From assembly GCA_023213315.1 (NCBI GenBank), contig JAKCPI010004492.1, positions 1 through 64,000 on the forward strand: a stretch of 64,000 bases of DNA. Reading direction: 5' to 3'. The position numbers and the translations under genes were made by a program. Position 1 is the stretch's first letter. The number at the start of each line of letters is the position of its first letter. Under the pieces are notes generated by a model. That model made no database searches, was not told where the DNA came from, and saw only the letters and a list, made by a program, of their open reading frames with translations. Source of the stretch: Euborellia annulipes. Lineage: Eukaryota; Arthropoda; Insecta; Dermaptera; Anisolabididae. Of this stretch, positions 1 to 11,587 are shown one piece after another.

Positions 1-269
1 CTCTGCCAATGCTCGAAACTCTAACTTAATTATAAACTAGGAGAATTTTGAATTCCTATTTTACCCCACTTTTTTGATCGGCCGCCAATTGGAAATTAAT
101 TGACTTACAAAAGATGAGACATATCCAAATATTGCATTATCACAGAGTTACATACGTATTATGCAAAATTTCAAAGCTCTAACTTGATAGTCAGAAATTT
201 CGATTTGCAAATTTGTCGGAAAAGCAGAAGCTTTAAATTATAATAAAGCATTGTAAAAACTGGTCTATC
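1..269. other. AT-rich sequence, nothing recognised
   Basis: No open frame, RNA gene or repeat boundary could be supported. It lies in the proposed downstream intron of the minus-strand gene. Confidence 0.4.
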
Positions 270-1228
270 TCTGGCTGTTTAAGTGTGAGTGTGAACATAA
301 TTTATTTTTGTTGTTTGTTGTGCTATTTGAGGTTGATATTCTATATCTCAGTTTGGTTGGCTACTATCTTCCTGAGGCGGAAAATTAAGCTTTTTCAATT
401 AAATCGGCGAGTACTAGTACTTTACTTACCGGTATGTTATTATTATTATTATTATTATTTATTAATTAATTAATAATAGGCTCTTACCCTACTTGGGTTT
501 TGAGCTTGTATACATCTTGTTACAAGGAAAAAAACAACTTTTGTCTTATGGGTTATCTTACATTATTCTTTTGCTTTTACCACGGTACATGTTCTTATTT
601 AATTTTTTTGATTATCTCAAAAGTGGCAAAAAGGTTTTGTTTTAAAATTCATAAACCAATTATTTTTAGGTGCTTTTTCATATGTATATTCTCATTTTTG
701 CTCTCAAAATTATTTGAAGACCACTTTTACTCTTGTACTTCATAGGAAAGACTAAGGAGAAATATAAAATATAAATATTTTCCTATGTTTATTTAGTTAT
801 TTTTTTATATTAAAAAAAACACATACACTTTTCCCATTCACACTCATATGCACACACGCTTACACAGTCTTTTCAGCAACTTAGGCCATTCAAGACTTTT
901 TAACGATACTCGTTATTTGTATAATATATCTGGTATATATTTGGGTTCAGGCATTCTTATTTAAGCCATTTTGGTATTCAAATGGCCTGGGATCCGAACC
1001 ATCAACCCTTGGTATACAATTAAGGCGCTACCAACTGCTCTAAGCCCGGGGGCTTTCTATGTTTTATAAATTTTCATATCTTGAATTCAAATATATCGGT
1101 GGAAACTAAATATATGTCGACACGAAAAAATCTGAATTGTGCAAGTGCAGAACACAACTTTCGATTACCGGCGGTAAGGGAGAAAGTTGTGTGCTGAGAT
1201 GACTAGTCACACCAGATTTTCTCTTTTG
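270..1228 (+). repeat. HINE-like element, copy P, interrupted by a SINE
   Basis: A diverged copy of the dominant repeat. It is recognisable by the block AGTACTAGTACTTTACT near 410, the block GAAGACCACTTTTACTC near 718, and the terminal hairpin whose right arm ends GTCACACCAGATTTT near 1210. The first part, with the 5' motif, is eroded. A tRNA-derived SINE at 793-1053 splits it. Confidence 0.7.
793..1053 (-). repeat. tRNA-derived SINE, inserted in HINE-like copy P
   Basis: Read on the minus strand it starts with a tRNA-like head ending in a B-box-like GGTTCGGATCCC, followed by a body shared with the SINEs at 37600-37853 and 39380-39652 and a TG-rich 3' tail. Imperfect flanking duplications (TCCTATGTTTAT at 781-792 and TTCTATGTTTTAT at 1054-1066) match the HINE-like sequence that would otherwise be continuous. 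Confidence 0.75.
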
Positions 1229-2230
1229 CCTTTATAACAATGAAAATAAACAGTTTCTCTAAATTTTCTTGGTTTGAACAAATTGAGTTGAAATGTTTCC
1301 TTTTTACATTTCCACTCTATAAAAGGAAAGCGCCTAAGTTTAACAATATTAAAATAATTTTTTAATTTTTGTCCAATAAATTAGACTTTTAAAAACAACT
1401 ACACAAAAATATTCAAAACATGCTTTTCAAAAAAAAAAAAAATGTTAAAATATGCATGAAAAAAAAAAGGATTGTTTTGGTTGAAAATTGGTAAATCAAG
1501 CATGGAATTTGTTCAAAAAGTGCACATATGCTCGTATCAAAGAGGGTTAACTCATCAAATGGACATCTGCAAAGTATTCGGCTTCTATACAAACATGCAT
1601 TTGCATCAACATCCAGGCGCTAGTTATTATTAATAAATAAATCAATTTGTTTTTTAACATAAAAATTTTAAGGTTAAAACTTATCATACGTGCTTGTTAA
1701 AAATAATGAAATTCAATATATAATTTTTTACTACCTTATTATTTTAATTTATCTATCTTCTCTTATTATCATCATATTTCAACAAACATAGAGCAATATA
1801 AAATGAATAGAATTTAATTTAACGCAGCAACAGCATCTAGTAAATAGAATCGTCAGATGAGTGAATGCCATGTCACTCCATACTTGACATTATTTTATGG
1901 AAGGGGTTGAGGGAGAAGAGAGACTAATAAAAGATGAAATTACCTCCATAAATGATGAGCAAAATTGGGCGTTAAATAAAATATTAAAAAAATAATAATG
2001 AAGAGAGAGAGAGAGAAAGAGAAAGCTTTAAATAAAGGAGATGGATTTATTTATCACTAGCTGCAATGCCCGCTTCGACTCGTAATGGATGAAAATAGAG
2101 GAACAAACGCCTACCTCCCTTTGAAGTTTAATCACATCTCTTTAATCTATTTGTGGTTTCTCCAAGTTGAATAGGACTACCTTTTCAAAATACAAATGCG
2201 ATTTTGAAATATTCATATCAACAAAGTTTT
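1229..2230. other. AT-rich intronic sequence with purine microsatellite
   Basis: No gene seen. It has a GA-rich simple repeat at about 2001-2025. At 2053-2075 the motif ACTAGCTGCAATGCCCGC reads, on the minus strand, like a Helitron 3' terminus (GC stretch then CTAGT). Confidence 0.35.
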
Positions 2231-2883
2231 AAAAATCTGGTGTGACTCTTGGCACATCACACAACTTTCTCTTTACCTTCAGTAATCGAAAGTTGTGTAC
2301 TATGCTTTGTCACACCAGATTTTTTTGTTTTGGCATATATATAGTTTCCAACAGTAGGGTACATTTGAGTTCAAGATGTAAAATTTATAAACAGAAAAAT
2401 ATTTATATTTTGTTACCATGACAACCATTTCTTCTATCTTTTCTATGAAGTACAAGAGTAAAGTGGTCTTCAGAAGATTTCAATGGCAAAATAAGAATAT
2501 TACATTTTTAAAGAGCAAAAATAAAAAATAATTAATTTAATTAATTCATGAATTTTAATCAAAAGTACAACAGTAAAGTACTAGTTCTTTTTGGCCGATT
2601 TTGCTTAAAAGTTTATTTTCACGCTCCAGGGAGGTGCCTAACTTAAATATAAAATTTCAGCCTCATAGCTAAAATTCCTTCAAACTTAAAATTGAACACA
2701 CACCCACAGATACACAGTCAGACAGACCATGTCGCGAAAACCACTTTTTTGGATTCAGGAGACCTCAAAGCGTGTATATCCATCAATATCTTGACATCGA
2801 ATTTTTGACATGAATCCAATACTTTCTCTCTATATAGTCCATACCGGTACATATACAGTATATAGGTAAGAGAAAGTAAAAAA
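2231..2883 (-). repeat. HINE-like element, copy A
   Basis: A near full-length copy in reverse orientation. It begins with the hairpin AATCTGGTGTGAC and its arm ending CACACCAGATTTTT near 2325, and contains a short CA/GACA tract near 2700-2730. It ends GGTAAGAGAAAGTAAAAA. There are no coding frames. No clear target-site duplication is visible. Confidence 0.85.
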
Positions 2884-2898
2884 TTAATGGGTTAGTAT

Positions 2899-3150
2899 CA
2901 GGGGCGTATATAGAAATTTTTTTAGGGGAGGGGGGCCTGAACTCAAAAATCTTTCTGCGGAAAATTTTTTTTTTAAGAAACTAAATTTTTTTTCACGAAA
3001 TTTTTTGTGGAACATATTTTCTTTTTGCCGGAACAAAAGTTTCCATCCCGCGGAAAATTTGTTGCGCTGATGTCTGTATATCCCTATATAGGTATATGTG
3101 TTTGGGAAATTTCGGGGGGGGGGGCTCGCCCCCGCTTATATACGCCTCTG
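2899..3150. mobile_element. hAT-type MITE with 8-bp TSD
   Basis: The ends are CAGGGGCGTATATAGAA and TTATATACGCCTCTG, forming imperfect terminal inverted repeats. Identical 8-bp duplications GTTAGTAT flank it at 2891-2898 and 3151-3158. Eight-base duplications and CA...TG ends are hAT hallmarks. A second family member is at 60256-60537. No transposase is present. Confidence 0.85.
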
Positions 3151-3280
3151 GTTAGTATGCAGTTTATCTTTTCATTTAGGCCTAGCTAATTTTGATCAGT
3201 AAGTAATTTCAATAAAGCACTATTTACAAATTTATATAGCTACAGGATGAACAATAAGTATGGAATGTTGCTTATAACTA

Positions 3281-3498
3281 TGGCGGATACAAGGGGTGGG
3301 GGTGGGTGCTAATTTACCCCCCCCTCCAAGATTGAGAGAAATTTTTTTTTTGGGAAATTAAATTTTATTTTTAATATAAAATACTTAAAAATTTTATTTG
3401 TATATTTGGCCTATATTCTGGAAAACAAGTACTATGCAATTACCGAAAGTAAAAGAAAGTCGTGTGCTGTGCGACCAGTCCCACCAGAATAATTTTTC
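3281..3498. mobile_element. Partial hAT-type MITE, GGCGGATAC family
   Basis: The left end TGGCGGATACAAGG and the internal sequence match the MITEs at 5132-5393 and 58774-59032, including the inner segment derived from the HINE-like hairpin (GTGTGCTGTGCGACCAGTC). The right terminal repeat is missing, so this copy is truncated. Confidence 0.65.
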
Positions 3499-3529
3499 CT
3501 AAGCTAAGTTAAAACTCAATGCTTTCCAA

Positions 3530-3715
3530 TGGGCTAATTCATTTTCTGGAATTTTTTTTGCGTTTCCACTTTTGAGAATTTGGGGACTGCAGTATTTTTC
3601 CTTGGACTCTCCATAACGTCCAAAATTCCAACAGGAGTTTGGTGAAACAGAGCGTGACTGACGGACAGAAAGACGGACACACGGCTAATATATATATAAA
3701 AGAAAGAAGATTAAT
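3530..3715. repeat. Dispersed repeat with GACGGACA-rich segment
   Basis: The block CAAAATTCCAAC followed by AGAGCGTGAC and a GACGGACAGA-like run recurs at about 55290-55385. It is non-coding and the family is not identified. Confidence 0.5.
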
Positions 3716-4390
3716 ACCAATGACTTTCGAATCAGGGGGACATTTTCCACGTTTATTTTTAGGGGCTACCAGTCCAGAATTCAGCCATTGCTTGTTTGCT
3801 CTTCTCTGTTGCCAGGCAATGGTTTCATCAATATTTTGAATACAAAATAATCTTTTTTAATATAGAAAAGAAACAAGAAGAGAAAAATTAATCTCTCTCA
3901 AATGATTTTTTATTCTCTGACGTCTATCTTGTTTTTTTTTTTTTTTTTTTTAAGGATTCATTTATAATTTCCTCTTCTTCTTCTCTTTTATTTTTTTTTA
4001 TTGAATAAAGATCATTAATCTTCACTTAAACAATATTAATAGTAAAAGTAAGGAATCATCAAATGACCCGTGACAGATAAGAGCTTTTTTTTTTTTTTTG
4101 AACAATTTAACACCTTCACCTTTCTCTCTTTAACACTTGAAAACTTAGTAGAGGACATTAAGCTTTTGAGAAGGGAATAAACTCTCATTTACGAAATGCC
4201 AATTTTTTTTAAGAGCGTTTTTTTTTTTATTCCCTTCTCATAGGCTCTCTATATAATTAATTGGTGCTAAAATAATTCTATAGAATGAAATAACGAGAAT
4301 TAAGTCATAAAATATCAAACAGGAACCTTGGGAGGGTCGCCCTGTTGAACTAGCGTGTGGAAAGTCTCCCAGTCGCCATTGGTATATATT
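3716..4390. other. AT-rich sequence with homopolymer T tracts
   Basis: Contains poly-T runs at about 3933-3950, 4086-4099 and 4219-4229. Short open frames here have no recognisable domain. Confidence 0.35.
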
Positions 4391-5082
4391 AAAAATCTGG
4401 TGTGACTGGCGCACAGCACACAACTTTCTCTTACCTTCGGTAATCGAAAGTTGTGTTCTGTGCTGTCACACCAGATTTTTTGTGTCGACATATATTTAGT
4501 TCCCGACAGTGCGGAACATTTGAATTCAGATGTAAAATTTATAAGTATGGGGAAATATTTATATTTTGTTACCATGGCAACCATTTCTCCTATCTTCCCT
4601 ATGAAATACAAGAGTAAAGTGGTCTTCAGAAGATTTCAATCGCAAAATGAGAATATACATTTTAAAGAGCATCTAAAAAATAATTGATTTTTGAATTTTA
4701 AAAAAAATCGTTGGAGCAAATTTTGAGAAAATCGAAAAAAACTGAAAAAGTACATCAGTAAAGTACTAGTACTCTTTGGCCGATTTTGATTAAAAGCTTA
4801 TTTTTCCGGTCCAGGAGGGTGTTTAACTTAAATATAAAATTTCAGCCTCATAGCTCAATTCCTTCATGCTTAAATTGGACACAGACACACCCACACACAC
4901 ACACCCACCCACACACCCACCCACACACAGACAGACCATGTCGCGAAAGCCACTTTTTTGGATTCAGGGGACCTCAAAACGTGAAGATCCATCAAAATCT
5001 CGACATCGAATTTTTGACATGAATCCAATACTTTCTCTCTATATATATATTACATATATACATAGGTAAGAGAAAGTAAAAA
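4391..5082 (-). repeat. HINE-like element, copy B
   Basis: A well-preserved reverse copy. The terminal hairpin at 4391-4484 has arms AATCTGGTGTGAC and GTCACACCAGATT. The body includes AGTACTAGTACTCTTTGG, a CACACCCA microsatellite at 4880-4928, and the block CATGTCGCGAAAGCCAC. It ends GGTAAGAGAAAGTAAAAA. Confidence 0.9.
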
Positions 5083-5131
5083 TGGCGGCCAAACCCCGGC
5101 GTGCACCTTTTAAATCATATTAACTTCTAAG

Positions 5132-5393
5132 CAGTGGCGGATCCAGAGGTGTCTCTCGGGGGGGTAATCTGGAGTGACTGGTCGCACAGCACACCATGTT
5201 TTCTTAATTTCGGTAATTTAAAGGCGCATTCTGTACTTGTTTGCCAGAATATAAATACAAATCAAATTTTTAAGTATTAATTTTGAAAATTTTACATTAA
5301 AAATACATTTTTTTTTTTTTTCGAAAAAAAAAATATTTTTTTCAAATCTCAGGGGGGTAATTACCCCCTTTACCCCTCTTGTATCTGCCCTTG
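5132..5393 (+). mobile_element. hAT-type MITE carrying a HINE-derived hairpin
   Basis: It starts CAGTGGCGGATCCAGAGG and ends GTATCTGCCCTTG. TSD CTTCTAAG lies at 5124-5131 and 5394-5401. The interior at about 5167-5255 is a diverged version of the HINE-like terminal hairpin (TCTGGAGTGACTGGTCGCAC), so the family seems to have captured that module. Relatives are at 58774-59032, 50450-50515 and 3281-3498. Confidence 0.9.
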
Positions 5394-5515
5394 CTTCTAA
5401 GGTTTACAAAATAACGCACTGGCCTGCACCACCTCACACGCATCATACGCGTCTCAATTTGTGCCTAGCGTAAGGTGTAAATTATTGAAAATTGAAATTT
5501 GAAAATTTCCATCTC

Positions 5516-6421
5516 GTGGGGCGCCAAATTATTAGTTACACCTGCAAAAATTTACTTTCTGATCAGTTTTAAGTTGAATAACATTTGTGAGAACTTTGGT
5601 TATTTTAGGTAAACTAGTTATTTATGATGAAAATAAAAATAAATTCTTATATTATATTTTAAAAAATATATATTTGAGAAAAAACACAATACAAAATATT
5701 TATACGAGAAAAACCTTAATATTTCGAGAAACCTTATTTGGCGCTTGCACCCTTTTTGGCATGCTCTGAATGCACTTTTTAACATTTTCTTTCAATTCTT
5801 AATCACGATACCACACTTTAATCAATGTTTCTCTAAGGTTTGTCTGTTTGTGGGCTTTTCTTCCGAGATTTTTCTTCTCACAAGCTCCCAGGAATTCTCT
5901 ATCGGGTTCAGGTCAGGCAAATGCCTGACCAAGCTAAAACTTTGATTCGTTTCACAAGTTTTTATAGGAACCGACCGAATATTCGGTTTCGGCTAGTTTC
6001 GGCCAAAAATCCTGGTTTTGGCCAAAGTTTCGGTTTCGGCCAAAAGGTAGCCGAAACCTGAGTCTGAAAAAGATTAGATGAGACTCGCATGTAAAAAAAA
6101 AAGGTCAAATGATTTGCACTTGAAGGAGAAAAAAATTTAGTCTCCCTAAAAAAAAAGGTAAAATGATATGAATTTTTTTATAGGAAATACAAGTTTTCGG
6201 TTTCGGCCGAAACTAATATTGAGGCCGAATATTCGGTTTCGGCTGAAAATCTTGTTTCGGTCGGACCCTAGTTTTTACTGATTTTGCTTTGTGGCAAGGG
6301 GCGGAATCATGCATAAAAGTGCATTAAAAAGGATCATCAAACCATTCATTCCATTAAGAACGGCTCAATCTTAAATAACACGAAAATCTTTAGTGTAACT
6401 AATAATTTGGCCAACCACTGT
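5516..6421 (-). pseudogene. Tc1-like DNA transposon relic
   Basis: The outer ends carry inverted GCCAAATTATTAGTTACAC (left, near 5523) and GTGTAACTAATAATTTGG (right, near 6393), with CCACTG at the right tip. The minus strand at about 5935-5735 encodes a degraded Tc1 transposase C-terminus: a PEPDREFLG-like version of the usual PDLNPIENLWG region, a KPTN-like block, and a terminal SMPKRVQA motif. Stops and frameshifts show it is dead. A hAT element at 5965-6269 interrupts it. The catalytic DDE core is largely absent. Confidence 0.8.
5965..6269. mobile_element. hAT-type MITE nested in the Tc1 relic
   Basis: It is rich in TTTCGGCC/GGCCGAAA repeats. The ends AGGAACCGACCGAA and TTCGGTCGGACCCT are inverted. 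TSD AGTTTTTA lies at 5957-5964 and 6270-6277. Confidence 0.8.
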
Positions 6422-6544
6422 AGTAATGAAAATGATGATGATGCTATTCCACATCTTAAAAAGCCCCTTCTTTATTTAAAATACGTTTTTTGTTTCATAT
6501 TTTCATATTCTGGTGCAAATTTAATTAAAATGCATTTATCTGGA

Positions 6545-6600
6545 CAACTCTTTGTCATGTCCCGAGGCGCCGCCCGCCAGGGCATACCGCAGCTAGTTTA
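6545..6600 (+). mobile_element. Helitron-like 3' terminus fragment
   Basis: GC-rich GGCGCCGCCCGCCAGGG followed by CCGCAGCTAGTTTA ends in CTAG before T, as in the two complete Helitrons of this window. The matching 5' end was not located. Confidence 0.4.
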
Positions 6601-6651
6601 TTATATATTTCTAATTCCAACAAAAAGTTGAAATGTTATTTTTAATATTAC

Positions 6652-6800
6652 ACAGAAGCTTGAGGTTACTTTGGGCTGTTGGAGGTGCCAAGGGAGAAAT
6701 TTATTTATTTTTCGTTTCCAACAAAAAATTTATTATTTACAGTATAATAAATTTCCCCCTTGACATTTCCAACAGCCTAAAGTAACCTCAAGTTTCTGCA
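6652..6800. repeat. Palindromic element
   Basis: The arms AGCTTGAGGTTACTTTGG (left) and CTAAAGTAACCTCAAG (right) extend about 55 bp each, with a short AT-rich centre. It is a fold-back or MITE of unknown class. Confidence 0.7.
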
Positions 6801-6904
6801 TAATATTCAGAGTTTTTTCTAGTTTAGGAAATCTTTTGTTAGACCTATTTTTAATACCTATATTGCCCTATTATGTTCAATATCTTTTTAATTGTAATTT
6901 AATT

Positions 6905-7936
6905 GTGTAATCCATTGTACAATGCGCGTCAAAAAAAAAACGTAACATTTGGTTTCTTCTTAAGAAGACCTGTTCTAATAAATAAATAAATTTATTACGA
7001 CCCGCTTAGAGACACCAGTCCTCGGTGGCTAGGTCCAACACAATACAAATCTATCTTAATGACAGGGCCGGATCTAGGGGGGCAGTGGGTACACGTGCCC
7101 CGGGCGGCAGATATCAGGGGGCGGCAATAAAAGAAAGATAAAAACTTTTGGTTACCCGGGTGGCAAAAATTTAGCGTCTCTAAAAAAAAAGGAAAAATAT
7201 TTTTTCGGACGGGAAAAAATTTTGGTTCCGCGGGCGGCACACGGGAAAAATTTTGGTTCCGCGCAAGAGGAAATGTTCCGCGAGCGGCACACGGAAAAAA
7301 TTTTGGTTCCGTTGGCGGCAAAAATTTAGCGTCTCTAAAAACAAAAGGTAAAATATTTTTTTCGGACGGGAAAATTTGGTTCCGCAGAAAAATTTTTGAG
7401 ATCAGGGAAAATTTTAAGGAGGGGGCGGCAAATTAAATTTTGCCCCCCCTAAAAATCTCCTAGTTCCGGCCCTGCTTAATGATACTGTAATTTATTAAAC
7501 ATTTAATATGAAATATCTTATGCATTTTTCTATGTAAATTTAACACAAATCCATATCATTTTAATAAATAATTACAATTTAAATAAAACAAAGACAAAAA
7601 TGTCGAAGTTTTATTTATTAACGCCAAATTTCTAAAATTTTTCAATAATCTTTTCATTTCAGTTTTTTCTCTGTCTATTTTATTGGAAATTTTTATAAAA
7701 ACAAAATTTTGAATTAATATCCAACAAAACATATCGAGATTATGTTGATTTGTCCCTCAAATTGAAAATCGACATATTTTTCTTTATATTATATTAAATT
7801 GATTAAAATGATTTGTATTTGTATTAAATTTATTTAGAAATGTATCATATAAGATATTAAATGTTTCTTAGAGTATCATTCAGGTAGATTAGAAAGAAAG
7901 AAAATGTTACGTTTTTTTAACGCGCAGTGGATTACC
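6905..7936. mobile_element. Terminal-inverted-repeat element, interrupted by a hAT element
   Basis: The ends GTAATCCATTGTACAATG...CGTAACATTT and AAATGTTACG...GTGGATTAC are inverted. A second inner inverted pair (7475-7520 against 7846-7890, around TTAAATGTTT) suggests a fold-back. A hAT MITE is inserted at 7063-7474. No transposase is seen and the class is unknown. Confidence 0.65.
7063..7474. mobile_element. hAT-type MITE with internal tandem units
   Basis: The ends CAGGGCCGGATCTAGG and CTAGTTCCGGCCCTG are good inverted repeats. TSD CTTAATGA lies at 7055-7062 and 7475-7482. The interior repeats GGGAAAAATTTTGGTTCCG with GGCGGCA spacers three to four times, with no function evident. Confidence 0.9.
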
Positions 7937-7940
7937 CTAT

Positions 7941-7971
7941 ATTTACCGCCGAAGGCCGGCCGCGCGGCTAG
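7941..7971 (+). mobile_element. Helitron 3' terminus fragment
   Basis: CGCCGAAGGCCGGCC followed by GCGCGGCTAG and then TATA matches the GC hairpin plus CTAG terminus of the Helitrons at 10959 and 24942. Its 5' part is not identified. Confidence 0.5.
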
Positions 7972-9448
7972 TATAAGATGTACAATAAACCCGTAAAAAT
8001 CCCCTTAACATCGGAAAGGGAAATTATAAAGAAAAAGTGGTGGTAATGAGTAACTTTCATTAACATCTCGTCCAAAAAAATTTTGCAATTTATTTTACTT
8101 TATTTTTATTTGAAATTATTTTTTTTATAGATTATAAAATTTTATTTTGGAAGCAAGATATTAAAACAGTCGATAAAAATTTAACTAGATTCAATTAGTT
8201 AATTTTTATTTTATGTTAAACTTTAAGGCTATTATTAAAAAAAAAAAAAAAAAAATGTTATGTTGTCATTTAAATATCATACATTTATCATCTCTATATA
8301 TATAAAGAGACTTGTGACTGACTGACTGACTTACTAAGTGATGACAACGCCCAGCCTAAACTATAATACCTATAAAGTTGAAATTTGGCATGTAGATTAC
8401 TTTTATTGCGTAGGCGTCATTTAAGAAGCGAATTTTCGAAATTCCGATTTTAAGACCCCCAAATCGACATTTTTGGGTAAAATTTTGATTTTACTATTTC
8501 TTTAATAACTCTTAAACGAGATGAGATATCAATTTGCTCTCTTCGCTAAAACCTTCCTTAGAAGAATATCTAAATTCGTTGTTTCAGGGTTTTTTGAAAT
8601 TCGGCCCCTAAGTACCCCAAATCTCTAATTTTGTGAAAAATTCGGATTTTTAGAACTTTTTACTGAAATGAGATATCAATATGCTTTCTACGCTAAAAGC
8701 CCCCCCCTAAATGAACCCCTAAAAACTAATTTCGGGGTTTTTTGAAATTCGGCCCCTAAGTACCCCAAATCTCTAATTTTGTGAAAAATGCATTTTTTTC
8801 CCAACACTTTTCTTCTCTTCTCCATCTCTTCTCTATATATATAAAGAGACTTGTGACTGACTGACTGACTTACTAAGTGATGACAAGGCCCAGCCTAAAC
8901 TTGGTGCAGAAATCGCGTGGGCAGATAAAAAAAAAAAATACTCGCTAATCACGTACTAAAGTAAATTAAAAATTAATATCGTCTAATTTTTGTTATTACA
9001 GGTATTGCATTCATTTTTCTCACTTCGATTTATATAGTATTGTAGAAATGTTGATAACTTAAAAGATAAATTGGCTTCAAGTTACTGAACGCGGCGACTT
9101 TTCGTTGTATTTTATTCAAATAGAACCTGATATTATCAAACTCCTTAAAATCGAAAAAATTCCTTTAATTTTCTCATTAGTTATGTCATAAATTTATGTC
9201 TTTTGTAGATTACTAAAACTATAGGAGGCTCATGTCTAATCGGAACAACTGCGGGTTACGAATCTAGAGTTGCCCACCCAATTCAGATCCCACTTGCCGT
9301 GAAAATTTTCAAACATTGCCAATCTCTCCTCTCTCTTTCTGTATTTGAAGTAAATCTTCGTTTACAGATGTGAAAATAAAAAATTAAAAAAATTTAAAAA
9401 AAGGGACAGTCAGCAAAATAAGTTTGAGAAACTATGTTTTAAACGATA

Positions 9449-10501
9449 CACTGTAAAAAAAAATTTTAATTTTAGTATGTTTTAGTATAGTAAATTTACA
9501 AATTTTCCTTGTAAATGATAACTACCATACATTTGTATACTAAATTTACAAATCTATGCATTCAAAAAATTTTTACAACCAAAAAACATTTTAAAATTAC
9601 AATTCTCTTGGAAAATTAGAGTAAATATTGTAATTTTACCATACGATTTCTAATTTTACAATACAACGGCATTGTAATTTTAGAAAAGGGTTTGTAATTT
9701 TAGAAAAGGGTTTGTAATTTTACAAAAAGGTTTCTAATTTTACAATACAAGGGTATTGTAATTTTCCTTTTAAGGCTGTCTGAGTCGGCCAACATGGCCG
9801 ACTTTGTTTCGACTGCTTTTTAGCTTTCTTAATAAAGGCATTTTTGGCACTATAAGGATTTATTTAAGTTATAATAATACAAAAAATAATAATATTATGA
9901 TAACTTTAAGTTTATTTTTTATTTTATTATTTAGTAAAAATAGTTGACAATGAGGTCATACTTGAATGCCAAATAGCAGAGATAGAGCATTAGTTAACAG
10001 GTGATTCGATGGTCAAATGGACTAGGCAGCAAGACTTCTACCAAAAAGGTCAGTGTTCAAATCCTGGAGGAATTTTTCATTAAATAAAAATATTTATTTC
10101 ACTCCATTCAGGTAGAGACGTCCCCTAAAGGTCAATAACCTATGGGTCCAGTCGTAAAGTTTTTTTTTCTTTTTTTCTAAATATTAGTAAAATTACAAAT
10201 ATTTGGATTGTAAAATTGCTAAATATTTGTAAAATTACCAGACATTTGGATTGTAAAATTGCTAAATATTAGTAAAATTACCAAATTTGGACTCGAAATT
10301 GCTAAATATTGGTAAAATTACCACACATTTGGACTCGAAAATTGCTAAATATTAGTAAAATTACCACACATTTGTAAACGATTTTTGCAAAGAGTTTTGT
10401 AAAAATATAATTCAACTGTATAGTAAATTTAGTATCTATTGGTCTTGGAAATTTGCTTACAACAAAAAAATTGTAAAATCTTCGAAATTTTTTTTACAGT
10501 G
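9449..10501. mobile_element. TIR element with TA duplication, inside Helitron 1
   Basis: The ends CACTGTAAAAAAAAA and TTTTTTTACAGTG are inverted and flanked by TA, as for Tc1/mariner-type insertions. The interior is made of imperfect units built on TTGTAATTTTAC-like and GCTAAATATTAGTAAAATTA motifs (9600-9760 and 10175-10380). No transposase is visible. Confidence 0.6.
10005..10072 (+). repeat. tRNA-like (SINE head) sequence
   Basis: An A-box-like TGGTCAAATGGACTAGG is followed about 35 nt later by a B-box-like TGTTCAAATCCTGG. It lies inside the TIR element, so it is more likely a SINE remnant than a tRNA gene. Confidence 0.35.
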
Positions 10502-10853
10502 TAATAGATATCAATTTAAATAATACATCAACATGATTTTTTCGATTTTTCAATTTACCTAAATCTCAACTTTTTTTTTTTTATTAATTCCAAAAAAGTT
10601 ATAATTTGTCTGATACATTACATTTATTGCCTTGGCCTTATTTACGAAGCTTCAAATTCTAATTTTAAAAACACTGAATTCTCATTTTGGAGTTTTTTTT
10701 TTTTAATTTTATAAATACTTTTAAACGGGTTGAGATATCAGTTTGTTTTTTGCGCTAAAGAAGAAACGAGGCATCGATGTTGAGAGTTGGCCACGAATTA
10801 AGGTTTACGCTCCGGGAATTTCAGGGTTTCTACGATGGCCGTGCAAGAAACTT

Positions 10854-10959
10854 GCCCGCCGAAGGCGGGCAATTGCTCGCCGGGAGGCGAGCTTGGGGGT
10901 CCAGGGGGCGAAGCCCCCTGGCTAGCGCAGGTTCGCCGAAGGCGAACACTTGCGGCTAG
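10854..10959 (+). promoter_or_regulatory. Helitron 1 3' hairpin cluster
   Basis: There are four successive GC hairpins: GCCCGCCGAAGGCGGGC, GCTCGCCGGGAGGCGAGC, CCAGGGGGCGAAGCCCCCTG, and GTTCGCCGAAGGCGAAC. CTAG follows about 8 nt after the last. In Helitrons a 3' hairpin marks the end of rolling-circle transfer; four in a row is unusual. Confidence 0.75.
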
Positions 10960-11329
10960 TCTGTTATAAATGAAGATCAAAATGCAGATTCCTCAGACAA
11001 AGGAAAAGTTTTTTTTTTAACTTTGCCCACCTACTCAGGTGATTTGTGGCAAGTGACACCGCCCTGTTGAAACCACATGTCTTTGAGATCAATACTATCC
11101 ATTTGATACTGGGCTATTTTTGGACATTATCCATGAGACCGTTTAAGGGCATAGAACTACGATTTAACGGAGTTTTTTGAAGTTAATGATCACCCATGCC
11201 AATGAAGAGATTAGACATCGTATTACTGAAACCCTTCCAAAGTTACCGTGATTGAAATTTTGCCTGAGAAGGATACATTTATTAAACTAACAAAAAACAA
11301 AACATTTTTTGGTGCATTGAAATTAAGAG
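10960..11329. other. Unassigned sequence
   Basis: It is somewhat richer in mixed codon-like sequence than its neighbours, but no frame could be supported. No repeat partner was found in the window. Confidence 0.3.
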
Positions 11330-11587
11330 CTATTCCTGGGTAGACTCTTAGGGTAGCGCTGATTCCAAAAATCCCATCAGTTTTTGCTTCATCTGCTCTA
11401 GCTCTTGAGATAAAGAGAAAGTTAAATGTTTATAGAAAATGTCCTCGAAAGGCATAATTTGAATTTTTTTAAGGCGTTTCCATTTAAACTTAAGCAGATA
11501 GTTGAAATACATAGAAATATTAAGTTTCGGCCAAATCGGAGGTGAATTAGTGGTGCAAAACACATCGAAAAGATCGAAATTTTTTCG

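Larger units (their letters stand above)
8291..10959 (+). mobile_element. Helitron 1, non-autonomous, possibly two nested copies
   Basis: It begins TCTCTATATATATAAAGAG after an A and ends GCGGCTAG before a T, the canonical TC...CTAG structure without TSD. Before the 3' end are four GC hairpins at 10854-10950. A second identical 5' end occurs at 8830, so a truncated first copy (8291-8829) may precede a complete one (8830-10959). No Rep/helicase frame is present, so transposition would need another element's protein. The 8583-8790 segment holds two of the units that form the large array in Helitron 2. Confidence 0.8.

Noticed and set aside
10854..10950. Rho-independent-terminator-like GC hairpins
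   Set aside because: They belong to a Helitron 3' end in a eukaryotic genome; no bacterial transcription context.
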